A program made the translations under genes and the position numbers. A DNA stretch of 64,000 nt from Mucidula mucida (taxonomy: Eukaryota; Basidiomycota; Agaricomycetes; Agaricales; Physalacriaceae). The DNA is taken from assembly GCA_015501055.1 (NCBI GenBank), contig JADNYV010000152.1, forward strand, positions 1-64,000, given 5' to 3'. The number at the start of each line of letters is the position of its first letter. Positions within the stretch are counted from its first letter, which is position 1. The notes under the pieces are model-generated. The model saw only the letters and a list, made by a program, of their open reading frames with translations. It searched no databases and was not told where the DNA came from. Shown piece after piece: positions 33,419 through 43,247 of the stretch.

Positions 33419-34725
33419 TTGACTTGGCCGAATGCACAACAGAATCTTTTGGTCAACGCCGCCGGTGACCGGTCCGGGGTCGCCTTTCCCTACTTACCAC
33501 CATCTTCCAACAAACCAAGCACCAAACACGAAAGCCGGAAGCCTCCCTTGACGCAAAACGACTTATCCCAAGCCATTGACGCGCTCCCGATACTACAGAA
33601 CTTCCGTGGCGGAGTGACTTGTACTTTTCCCTCTCCTTTTCATAGAATGGACAGTGAACATTTTGGGCGACTCGAGGAGCCTTGGTCAAAAATAGAGCCC
33701 TTTCATACTCAAACCCGTGGAACTCGTTGCTTTGTCGCCGTTGACGAAATATCTTCCATCCGTGATACATGGCGCGCCGTGTACTTATCTGAAAGTGAAG
33801 ACAGTGCTGCACTAGATGAATGTAAAGGTCTTGCCTCGGTAGACCACTCTATTCTTTTTATGCCCCATCCACGCTATATCATCCTCGACCCAATTCGAAC
33901 GCCTCTAGCCAATTTCCACTCGACACACGCGTTGGTTTCTTACGTTCTTCATGCTGTTCTGGGTGAGCTACTCTTTATCGAACATGGAGCCATCACTCAA
34001 CGTCTGCTACAGCTCATAGGACCGCCTACGGGCTACTATCTGAAGCGAATCACCCCCAAATCTCCTTGGGCAACATAGTGTTTACGCAAGGACCAGAGGG
34101 CGGCCGCCTCGTTGGTTGGGACTTCGTGCAATGTCATGATGATCAAACCATAGCCTACAAGCGAACCGTGTGTCTGGCAAAGTTCACGTATAATATCGCT
34201 CTGATGGTTTATTTGCAGAGCACACGACACTTCACGGCAGCCCGCTTGTGCAGTGCGACGCCTCCAACTCATACGGTAGGAGACGATGTGGAATCGTTTG
34301 TCCTTCTATTACTCTGGATGGCTGCTCGGTTCGCCCCAAACAACATGACACCGATTGAGCGCGGCAGCGCCCTTGCAATGTTTGAAGTCGGTTTAAGCAA
34401 GACGGCTATGATTCGTGGGGGGACAAGTGGCGTTGTCGACATGAAGCTCTTATCCTCAGACTTGACATATGTGCTGATAGATGTCATTAACAAGTTTTCG
34501 TGGCGGTACAAACTGTTGGATCCCCGTGACGAAAAGAATGCCAAGGTAGTGGAGGAGTTAACACGCCAACAGGCTTTGTTAGAGGGTCACGACTGGTTTA
34601 TCGACATCCTCGATGACGCATCGCAGAATGAGGCATGGGCGAATGGCACCGACGGTTCTAGGAAGGAGCAGATTGTTGAGCGTCCCAGCCGCGTTTGGAT
34701 AAGCGGAGTTGATTTGTTTCAATGA
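33419..34725 (+). CDS. FunK1-like pseudokinase F5
   Basis: Open from before 33419; the first in-frame ATG is at 33647 (MDSEHFGRLEEPW). The protein shows RGTRCFVAVDEISSIRDTWR, IRTPLANFHSTHALVSYVLHAVL, a 50-nt intron with GTGAGC donor, then AHRTAYGLLSEANHPQISLGNIVF. The HRD loop is HPQ, so the catalytic Asp is Gln, and DFG is GWDF. A second intron precedes STRHFTAARLCSATPP, GDDVESFVLLLLW and the tail PSRVWISGVDLFQ (stop 34723-34725). It lacks the long N-terminal region of F4. Its first half (to about 33870) is nearly identical to F7 in inverted orientation; its 3' half and 3' flank match F3. The start is unsure because an upstream exon could exist. Confidence 0.65.
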
Positions 34726-34981
34726 ATGAATTCCTGTTCTTAAGGACGTTCAGGTCGAAGCCCGTTTGATAGTCGTCACAGAATGTGACAATCCATGAAA
34801 TGAATGAACGCAATGGAAGGCAGCATGGTCCAAAAGCCTGGATACATTGTGACTATGGGTGGGCAGTAGATGATTTTTCAGGCGTGCCAGTGGTTGACCG
34901 GCGGTGCGCTTGCTTCCATCGGCAGGCGCATATATCCGCGTTGCCGGCGAATCTAATCGTCGTCCTAGAGCACGCGAGAGC

Positions 34982-35805
34982 TTATAGTAGATCGTAGTCG
35001 TCGAGCTAGAGAGGCGTCAATAAGGAATTTCCTTCGATGGTAATTAGGACCAACCTCGTCGTTGTAGGACATGATAGTGCGTTTGAGCTTGGACGTGTCC
35101 ACCCACGTCACAAAGTCTTCCATACGTCTATAGAGACAAAAGATGAACGAGATCCCCAAAACAAACGAATGGGTGTACACGCACCGCGTCACCAGAAAAG
35201 CAGGATCCGTTATAGTATCCGGTCCAACTCGTACATGGCCCTGCTCTATAAACTGTGCTGCCTGCCATACGTGAATCAGATCTCTCTAAACACAATTTAC
35301 AAAATATGCAGAACGCACCGCGCTGACTGTCTCTGCCATTTTAGACATGCACATAAACACCGCGAGACGGCGGCGGCAGAACGCGGTGACGGTGAGCTTG
35401 TCGACGTCGCTGAGCTTGGCGGTCGAGTTTATGACGCCCATGTCGTATAGTTTAGACAGCAGCTGGGCTTCCATGCGCGACCGATAGGGATCCTGGGCAG
35501 GCAGGAGCGATATCCGGTGTGCGAAGGATTTGAGGGATCCGCAGAGCTTGTTGTACCTGTCCAATCATTTTGTTAACACCTCCGGACTTGGGGCGGACAG
35601 CGCATCGCACTTGTGGTAGTCCTCCCTGTCTTGGATGTGGTATCGTCGCATGACTTTGACTTCTCGGAGGCCTGCATCTTGTTTCCACTATAAGGCATGT
35701 TGTGAGCCAAAGAAAAAAAAAATAAAGGAAAGTGAAATGATGTACGTTCAGAAAGTCGACTTTCTTGAGAAGCTTCTGTTCGTGATGCTTGAGCTTTCGG
35801 ACCAT
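34982..35805 (-). CDS. IMP3: U3 small nucleolar ribonucleoprotein IMP3
   Basis: The minus-strand ATG at 35805 opens [20 protein letters not shown], the invariant N-terminus of IMP3. Introns split [42 protein letters not shown] and NDE/LDDYDLL, all with GT..AG ends, and the stop is at 34982-34984. [41 protein letters not shown] and the S4-type RNA-binding stretch [20 protein letters not shown] match the family throughout. IMP3 works with IMP4 and MPP10 in the SSU processome, where it helps U3 snoRNA pair with pre-rRNA in the nucleolus. The gene is intact with normal length (about 185 aa). It is a conserved single-copy gene lodged within the FunK1 cluster. Confidence 0.95.
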
Positions 35806-36047
35806 GGTGGTAAAGTTGGAGACGAGGGAAGAAAGATGGACGTCGGAGTAAAGGATGTATTCGATCAGTCCCTTTTTCGGAACCAGTTGCGTCAAGCAGT
35901 TTCCCAAGTTGGGTTGTACTACATAATTCATATTGCTAGCGAATACCTACTGATACATATCGTTTCCCTAATGTTATCTAGATGTACATAGTGTGTCATA
36001 ATGCCGAGTCCATATCCAATCCATGCACCCAAAAAAATCCCTCCAAC

Positions 36048-37004
36048 CTAATACATTCGACGCCCCTTCCCCAACATGAGCAACATCGCAACACCCTCCT
36101 CCTCCTCCGAGTCCATCTCAGGTCGATCCATAACACGCTCCATCAACTTGGCCGTCGCGCGCCACTTTGCGCGCTTCTCCATTCTCTCCTCAACGGATAT
36201 CTGCATCATAGACACCAAAGACCTGCGCCGCGGCTTCTTCACAACTTCCACGTTCTCCGTGTCTTCCGCTCGCCTAGGTCTCTTGGATCCAGCCCCACTA
36301 CCAGACGGGCGCTGATTCTCAACAGCAACCAAAGGGCTCCGATGAGCAAGAAGTCGAGGGTCAATTCCACGGGACTTGGCGGGTGAAATGCCAGGCGGCG
36401 TATCGACTCCGAGCCCGCCGCAGCTGAAGCGAGAAGGTGAAGGAGACGGAGCCCTAGATCGCGCTCTACAAACTGGGGACGCGGAAGAAGAGAGGATGCA
36501 TTCGCGTCGAACCAATTCAACGATAGCGTCGAGCGGTATGAACGCGTACATTTCACAGATCTTGAGGTGCAAATCGCGCGCATCGAGTATCTCAGGGAAT
36601 AGGAACATAAACGATCGTATGATAGGAGAGATCTCGCTTAGGCGGGGAACGATGAGCTCCTTGTGGCTTTGGTAGAGAAGCCTGCGAGGCAAAGTCGGGT
36701 GTCTACAAAAGTGGTAGCCATGCACGGCGAAGACTGACGAGTGGCTATATCTAGGACTTGTCGATAGCAATCTGTTGTACTCATCGTCGGCGATGACGCG
36801 CGTCGTCGCGTTGACCGATGGCTGGAACGTGTTTCTTCGCGTCAAGTGCGTCAAAAAGCGCGTAAATTCTTCGTCGTCAAAACGCCTTGTAGATTCCGTA
36901 GATGGCTTTGGTAAGTGGAAATACGACGCGATTGCTGTTATTGTTGACGACGTGTCATCGTTCGTTGGCCTTGGTATCGCGTGTAAGACCGAATCAGACG
37001 ACAT
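36048..37004 (-). CDS. Unrecognised 318-aa basic protein
   Basis: This is one uninterrupted exon from ATG 37004 (MSSDSVLHAIPRPTNDD) to a stop at 36048. The N-terminal half is ordered-looking, with FDDEEFTRFLTHLTRR, a Pro/Arg-rich PTLPRRLLYQSHKELI and a hydrophobic IIRSFMFLFPEILDARDLHLKI stretch. The C-terminal half is Ser/Pro-rich with basic clusters (KRPRR, KKPRRR) that could be nuclear signals, ending in an acidic-then-hydrophobic tail EEEEGVAMLLMLGKGRRMY. I do not recognise a domain. It is transcribed in the same direction as IMP3, with about 240 bp between them, and diverges from G1. The intact frame over 957 bp supports a real gene. Confidence 0.7.
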   Translation of the reverse strand: MSSDSVLHAIPRPTNDDTSSTITAIASYFHLPKPSTESTRRFDDEEFTRFLTHLTRRNTFQPSVNATTRVIADDEYNRLLSTSPRYSHSSVFAVHGYHFCRHPTLPRRLLYQSHKELIVPRLSEISPIIRSFMFLFPEILDARDLHLKICEMYAFIPLDAIVELVRRECILSSSASPVCRARSRAPSPSPSRFSCGGLGVDTPPGISPAKSRGIDPRLLAHRSPLVAVENQRPSGSGAGSKRPRRAEDTENVEVVKKPRRRSLVSMMQISVEERMEKRAKWRATAKLMERVMDRPEMDSEEEEGVAMLLMLGKGRRMY

Positions 37005-37704
37005 GGGGAGCCTAGATGAAGCACTAATCAGCTACGAGGTCGCCTCGAGCAGCAAGATACCGACTTTCGAGATGGTGGTAGTGAGAGCTAAAGAGAGAGG
37101 CGTGCAAGATGCGTGTTAAGTGAGGTCACAAACGGCATTGTGATCGGAGCCGTAGGTTCTCGGCTCCGGCCCGAAGTGGCGATCTTCCAGGTTGTCCGTG
37201 TGCATGCCTGGATGGTTCTGGACGTGAAGAAAACGCGTCGCGTACACATATACATACAAACGAGCACTGCCGATCGAGATAATCAGCGTGACATCGCAGG
37301 GAAAATTCCGAGTCCTTAACAGAGGTCAAACGATCCACTTCCGTTGGAGACATCCAGGCAGTTTTAGTCCAGGAGAGTAACACTTGAGTTCAGGCATACT
37401 TGTCGTCAAGCCGGCCCACATTCGAGTTGTCAGCTCAATTGATATATAGTTAGTGTGGCGCAGTTCTGTCAAGATCATCAAACCTGTACACAGAGAACAA
37501 TGATAGCTAACATCACAGACACGAGAGATATTTCGAGCCTTTGTGTGCAGATTTCACAGCCACGCGGCGGGCCACACAACCACACAACAATGGCTTCGTC
37601 ACGTGTATAGAGCAATAAAAAGCCTTACTAGGCGAACAATGGGTTTACTCCTTGCAACAGTCACGACAACTCACTTTGTAAATCCAAACACCACCAGCCT
37701 CACA
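37005..37704. promoter_or_regulatory. Bidirectional intergenic region, copy 2 (318-aa gene and G1)
   Basis: CACGTG at 37600-37605 is followed by TATAGAGCAATAAAAAG, both upstream of the G1 ATG at 37705. The segment 37240-37540 is recognisably related to 40250-40530 (shared CGAGCACTGCCGATCGAGAT). Here the leftward gene is the 318-aa protein, not a FunK1 gene. Confidence 0.5.
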
Positions 37705-38671
37705 ATGTCAACCCTCAGGCGTCAGGACAGGATGGCCGTGATCCTACCGCCACCACCCCAGCCTCAGCTCGCAAGCGACCAGGGCCTTGGAGTCCAAAGA
37801 CAACCAGCGCCCTCCCAAGGGCAAAACCAAGGACAACCAGCGCCTCTCACGCGCCAACCCACAATGGCTCTCGCTCAACCTCCTCCAAGACCCTAACACC
37901 AACAAATCCAACCCTTCAACATCACCCAGCAGCCACTTCAGCGACGCACTACATCAATCATCTCCCCAGTCCCTCCCCGCCGCCGAAGTCGCTTCGCCAC
38001 ACTCCCCCTGCGACGGGAAGGCGCCCTATATGGCGAGGCAGACTTTCAGCGGCTTCGCATTCCGCGGCCTCTAAGGCGAACGTACGCGTTTGGAAGCATC
38101 TCCCAAGGAACGAACACCTCCTGTTGCTCAGCGCTCGTCCCCTCCGCCGAGAGAACACATTTTATGGCGAGTCCATGCTGGGTCTGCCGCTAACCGCGCC
38201 TTAGCGCCGAGGAGTGAAGCAAGGTGTCAAGTTTCTCCGGCGCCCTGCTGGGCCTTCCGCAAAGACTACTGTTCTGGGTCAGCCAAAGTCAATCTTGAAG
38301 TACGTCTATCATTAGTGAAAATTCCCCTAACGCTGAACGCCGATTGTAGGAAACCCAAATCCGTCCAAGAAAGCCTACAGCTCGTGCAAGACGGACCCGT
38401 CGCCAGAACATGGGGCAAGTTTCGGTACTTTCCCAACGTCGGAAATTTAGAACACTGGGTGACGATTGACCGCTGGGTGGATCTTGAAAAGAGCAACATG
38501 CGCGGTCTTGTCTGTAAAGGATGCAGGCGGACAGTAGCGTTGGACGGCACTATCAGCCCGCCAAAACGGATGCAGATCTGGAAACTGCATAAGAAGAGAT
38601 GTTCGGGCATCTGGAAGACAGAGTATCACGAACGCAATGATCTCTTCTTTAGGAACGACCCTACAATTTGA
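37705..38671 (+). pseudogene. G1: broken copy of the proline-rich C2HC-type protein
   Basis: Begins MSTLRRQDRMAVIL like G2, followed by a Pro/Gln-rich stretch. At 37893-37895 the frame meets TAA where G2 has CAG, two transitions apart. A length difference near 38095-38125 also changes the frame. The second exon is intact: SVQESLQLVQDGPVARTWG-like residues, then GKFRYFPNVGNLEHWVT and VCKGCRRTVALDGT..KLHKKRC, ending FFRNDPTI (stop 38669-38671). The same intron as in G2 is present. As read, only about 60 residues would be made. Confidence 0.7.
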
Positions 38672-38788
38672 AGAGGAATACAACTGTGTTCAATATGAAT
38701 GAGCGTAAAGTAATTGTAGTAGTTGTGGTACTTACCATGTATACATGCAAGAAGACAAGGTTCTGAGTATGAGCGAAAGAAAGTTCAC

Positions 38789-39937
38789 TCAAAACAAATC
38801 AACTCCGCGTAACCAAACGCGACTCGGCCGCTCAACAGTCTGCGCCTTTCTCGAACCGTCGGTGTCGTTCGCCCAAACCTCATTCTGCAATGCGTCACTG
38901 AGGATGTCGATAAGCCACTCATGACCCTCCAGCAGCACTTGTTGTCCTCTAAGCTCCTCCACCGCCTTGGCGTTGTGTGTGTCACGGAAACCCAACGCCT
39001 TGTATCGCCATGAAAAAATGTCAATGACATCTTCCAGCACCACCTCCAAGTCTGAGGATAAGAGCTTCATGGCGACAACGCCACTTGTCCCCGAAAGAAT
39101 CATATCCGTCTTGCTTCGACCGACTTCAAACCTCGCAAGGGCGTCGCCGCGCTCACTCGGTGCCATGTTGTTTTGGGCATACCGGACAGCCATCCAGAGT
39201 AACAGAAGGACAAACGATTCTATGTCATCTCCTATTGTGCGAGGCGGAGGCGACGCACTGCACAGACGAGCAGCCCTGAATTGCAGCGCACCCTGTCCGC
39301 TAACTGTCAGACAGTGATTGTCTTGTATACAACTCATACACACCGTTAGCCCGTAAGGCCTCTCTTCAACGCGCTTGATGAGGTCCCAGTCAGTGAGGAG
39401 GCCGGTGCAAGTACCATCTGGTGCGTAGGCGGAAACAATATTACTGACGGAAATTTCGGGACGATTCGCTTCAGCGAGTAGCGCGTATGCCGCCTTATGG
39501 GCTGTTCTTGATGTTAATTGATGAGCTCCATGTTCGGTAAACAGCGGCTCACCCAGAACAGCGTGAAGGACATGAGAAACTAACGCGTGCGTCGAGCGAA
39601 AATCGGCTAGAGGCGTTCGAATGGCGGTGAGAATGGTACGGATGTATTGGTGTGGGCTTGGAACGCTGGAACGTGATGGGATGGTGGCGCAATCAAGAAG
39701 GAGACAAGGATTCGAAGGCAAATTTGTGTTGATGTATGTCCATGTACCATTGAACAGGGATTTTTGGCGCGGTTGAGATTCAAAGTAGCGGGTCCCTCGG
39801 CCGATAGAACGGGGGTCCACCGAAAACGGCGCGTCAAGCCGGCAGCTTTTCAGAAAAGTACAGGTGGACGTGTCCTGCGTTTCATGCGCGGGCAATTCCT
39901 TGATATGGGTGCGATAGGGAGAGACTATTCGCGTCAT
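38789..39937 (-). CDS. FunK1-like pseudokinase F6, intact frame
   Basis: From ATG 39937 (MTRIVSPYRTHIKELPAHET) the frame is open through to GVDLF with a stop at 38789, even across both family introns (each 51 nt, stop-free). Residues in order: RGTRYFESQPRQKSLFNGTW, IRTPLADFRSTHALVSHVLH, the loop LAEANRPEISVSNIVSAY with RPE in place of HRD, LLTDWDLIKR for DFG, RTIGDDIESFVLLLLWMAVR, and the tail ERPSRVWLRGVDLF. It lacks the F4 N-terminal region and looks unable to phosphorylate. It is tail-to-tail with G1 (118 bp apart) and head-to-head with G2 (about 800 bp). It is the best-preserved copy, and so the best candidate for a working product. Confidence 0.75.
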   Translation of the reverse strand: MTRIVSPYRTHIKELPAHETQDTSTCTFLKSCRLDAPFSVDPRSIGRGTRYFESQPRQKSLFNGTWTYINTNLPSNPCLLLDCATIPSRSSVPSPHQYIRTILTAIRTPLADFRSTHALVSHVLHAVLGEPLFTEHGAHQLTSRTAHKAAYALLAEANRPEISVSNIVSAYAPDGTCTGLLTDWDLIKRVEERPYGLTVCMSCIQDNHCLTVSGQGALQFRAARLCSASPPPRTIGDDIESFVLLLLWMAVRYAQNNMAPSERGDALARFEVGRSKTDMILSGTSGVVAMKLLSSDLEVVLEDVIDIFSWRYKALGFRDTHNAKAVEELRGQQVLLEGHEWLIDILSDALQNEVWANDTDGSRKAQTVERPSRVWLRGVDLF

Positions 39938-40021
39938 ATGTGGAAGAAGTGTAGGTTCGTAAGGAGGAAAATAAGATAAGCCAAGGCGAAACCGGGCCGT
40001 ATTGACCGGACGCGCCCTCAA

Positions 40022-40733
40022 GTTCTTTGAAAGTAATCTTGAGATTAAACGTGCTCATGTACTAAACGCCTATCCACGTACTAACACTGACGTTTCCTTA
40101 CCGAGAGATCAAGACGAGCCAATGCGCTCGAAATTTGTAGCATTGAAGCGTCGTGATAGTTGACAGCCATGAGATGCCAAGGTGGTGGTCATCCGGCAAC
40201 CCATAGTCGTGCTGACATCACCTCAAGAAGGATGCCTGGACGTGAAGAAGCGCGACGCGTATACATGCACATACAAGCGAGCACTGCCGATCGAGATGAT
40301 CAGCCATCACAGGGAAAATTCTGAGTCCTTCAAACGAATCCATTCTTTATGGGAGACATCCGAATGGTCGTAGGTGAAGAGAATAAGCCCCTAACACATG
40401 CATACTTGGTGGCAAGCCGGCCCACATTCGGTTTGCCAGCTCAAGTTTGAAGTGATAGTTAGTTAGTGTGGCGCACTCCTGTCAAGAATGAATTAGGTCA
40501 TCAAAAATGCACGCAGAGAAGAATGATAACTAACATCAGAAAAATGAACGATAGCCGAGCCTTTTGTGTGCAAAATCCTCGGCCACGCGGCTGGCCACAC
40601 AATCACACAATAATGGGCCCGTCACGTGCGTATAGCATTAAAAAGCCTAACAGAGCGAACAATGAGTATCATTCTCTCGAGCCACTACCGCAACAACCCA
40701 CCTTTGAGATCCAAATATTACCCGCCTCACAAT
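40022..40733. promoter_or_regulatory. Bidirectional intergenic region, copy 3 (F6 and G2)
   Basis: CACGTG at 40623-40628 lies just before TATAGCATTAAAAAG, about 100 bp ahead of the G2 ATG. The region is nearly identical to 17930-18561 and also serves as the 5' flank of F6 on the other strand. No credible gene lies within. Confidence 0.55.
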
Positions 40734-41655
40734 ATGTCAACCCTCAGGCGTCAGGACAGGATGGCCGTGATCCTACCGCCGCCGCCACCTCAGCCTCAGC
40801 TCGCAAGTGACCAGGGCCTCGGAATCCAGAAACAACCAGCGCCTCTCACGCGCCAACCCACAATGGCTCTCGCTCAACCTCCCACAAGACCCCAGCACCA
40901 ACAAATCCAGCCCTCCAATGTCAGGGCCCAACCGCCACTTCAGCGACGCGACACATCACCCGTCTCCCTAGTCCCTCTCCGCCGCCGAAGTCGCTTCGCC
41001 ACACTCCCCCGACGGGAAGGCGCCCTATATGGCGAAGCAGACTTTCAGCGGCTTCGCATCCCACGGCCTCTAAGGCGAACATACGCGTTCTGGAAACATC
41101 TCCCCTTGCTCAGCGCTCGTCCCCTCCGCCGAGAGAACGCATTTTATGGCGAGTCCATGCTGGGTCTACCGCTAGCCGCGCCTACGCGCCGAGGAGTGAA
41201 GCAAGGTGTGAAATTCCTCCGGCGCCCTGCTGGGCCTTCTGCGAAGGCTGCTGTCCTGGGTCAGCCCAAGTCAATCTTGAAGTACGTCTATCATCATCAG
41301 TCGAAATCCCCTAACGCTGAACGCCGATTATAGAAAACCCAGATCCGTCGAAGGAAGCCTGCAGCTCGTGCAAGATGGACCCGTCGCCAGAACATGGGGC
41401 AAGTTTCGGTACTTTCCCAACGTCGGAAGCCTCGAACACTGGGTGACGACCGGCCGCTGGGTGGATCTTGAAAAGAGCAACATGCACGGTCTTGTCTGTA
41501 AAGGATGCAGCCGGACAGTAGCGTTGGACGGGACCAACAGCCCGCCAAAACGGATGCAGATCTGGAAAATGCATAAGAAGAGATGTTCGGGCATCTGGAA
41601 GACAGAGTATCACGAACGCAATGATCTCTTCTTTAGGAACGACCCTACGATTTGA
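40734..41655 (+). CDS. G2: proline-rich protein with a C-x2-C-x21-H-x3-C motif
   Basis: ATG 40734 starts MSTLRRQDRMAVILPPPPPQ. Exon 1 (to 41281) is Pro/Gln- and then Arg-rich, with imperfect internal repeats around RRENAFYGESM and RREGALYGEADF. Intron 41282-41333 joins SILK to KPRSVEGSLQLVQ in frame. Exon 2 carries WGKFRYFPNVGSLEHWVTTG, RWVDLEKSNMHGLVCKGCSR and WKMHKKRCSGIW, then FFRNDPTI with stop 41653-41655. That makes 289 residues. Two Cys, one His and one Cys in this spacing could bind one zinc. I recall similar short Cys/His blocks in uncharacterised agaric proteins, but no named family. It is tail-to-tail with F7 (132 bp) and head-to-head with F6. It is the only intact G copy. Confidence 0.7.
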
Positions 41656-41787
41656 AGAGGAGTTAAACTGTGTTCAATATGAATGAGCGTAAAGTAATTG
41701 TAGTAGTAGTTGGTACTTACCATGTATACTTGCAAGACGACAAGGTTCTGAGTATGCAGCCTTTCCACGGCGAAAGAAAGTTCACTC

Positions 41788-43096
41788 TCAGAACAAATCA
41801 ACTCCGCGTAACCAAACGCGACTCGGCCGCTCAACAGTCTGCGCCTTTCTCGAACCGTCGGTGTCGTTCGCCCAAGCCTCATTCTGCAATGCGTCACTGA
41901 GGATGTTGACAAGCCAGCCATGACCCTCCAGCAGAGCTTGTCGTCCTCTGAGCTCCTCCACCGCCTTGGCGTTGTGTGTGTCACGGGAACGCAACGCCTT
42001 GTACCGCCATGAAAAAATGTCAATGACATCTTCCAGCACCAGTTCCAAGTCTGAGGACAAGAGCTTCATCTTGACAACGTTACTTGTCCCCGCAAGAATC
42101 ATATACGTCTTGCTTAAACAGTCCGCGCCTTCAAACTTCGCGAGGGCGCTGCCGCGCTCACTCGCTGTCATTTTGTTTGGGGCGTACCGAACAGCGATCC
42201 AGAGCAATACGAGAACAAACGACTCCAAATCGTCTCCTATCGTGCGAGGTGGAGGCGACGTATTGCATAGGCGGGCTGCCGTGAAGTGTCGTGTGCTCTG
42301 CAGACAAACCATCAGAGCGATATCATACATGAACTTTGTCATACACACAGTGCCTTTGTAGACTTTCGTGTGATCATCATGACATTGCACGAAATCCCAA
42401 TCGACGAGGAGGCCGCCCTCTGGTTCTTGCGCAAAAGCGATATTACCCAGGGAGATTTCGGGGCAGAATTCTTCCGGTAGGAGCGTGTACGCGGCTTTAT
42501 GAGCTGTAGCAGACGTTAAGTGATGGCTCCAGATTCGACGTAGAGCGGCTTACCCAGAACGGCATGAAGAACGTAAGAAACCAACGCGTGTGTCGAGGAA
42601 AATTCGGTTAGAGGCGTTCGAATGGCGTCGAGGATGATATAGCGTGGATGGGGCATAAAAAGAATAGAGTGGTCTACCGAGGCAAGACCTTTACATTCAT
42701 CTAGTGCAGCACTGTCTTCACTTTCAGATAAGTACACGGCGCGCCATGTATCACGGATGGAAGATATTTCGTCAACGGCGACAAAGCAACGGGTTCCACG
42801 GGTTTGAGTATGAAAGGCTCTATTTTTGACCAAGGCTCCTCGAGTCGCCCAAAATGTTCACTGTCCATTCTATGAAAAGGAGAGGGAAAAGTACAAGTCA
42901 CTCCGCCACGGAAGTTCTGTAGTATCGGGAGCGCGTCAATGGCTTGGGATAAGTCGTTTTGCGTCAAGGGAGGCTTCCGGCTTTCGTGTTTGGTGCTTGG
43001 TTTGTTGGAAGATGGTGGTAAGTAGGGAAAGGCGACCCCGGACCGGTCACCGGCGGCGTTGACCAAAAGATTCTGTTGTGCATTCGGCCAAGTCAA
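41788..43096 (-). pseudogene. FunK1-like pseudokinase F7, frameshifted
   Basis: The minus-strand copy is near-identical to F5 over its first half. One base is missing at about 42815 (GAGCCTTTC against GAGCCCTTTC in F5), which breaks the frame after SKIEPF. Downstream it reads THALVSYVLHAVLG, the usual intron, AHKAAYTLLPEEFCPEISLGNIAFAQ with CPE for HRD, LVDWDFVQC, SPPPRTIGDDLESFVLVLLW and the tail PSRVWLRGVDLF (stop 41788). The middle has a five-residue insertion (KFEGADCLSKTYM). It is convergent with G2. Confidence 0.7.
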
Positions 43097-43247
43097 CGAA
43101 TGTATTGACTCAATGCGCCGTATTAAGTTGCGGGCTCAGACTCGGACAACATTTGATTCGAACTGGCTACCGTTCCAAGTCCTTCAATTATCACGTAGAA
43201 AAACTCTTCGCTGAATCATACATTATGGTTGTCTAAGAAATTTACAT

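Noticed and set aside
36076..36675. Plus-strand frames inside the 318-aa gene
   Set aside because: Shorter than and antisense to an intact 957-bp frame.
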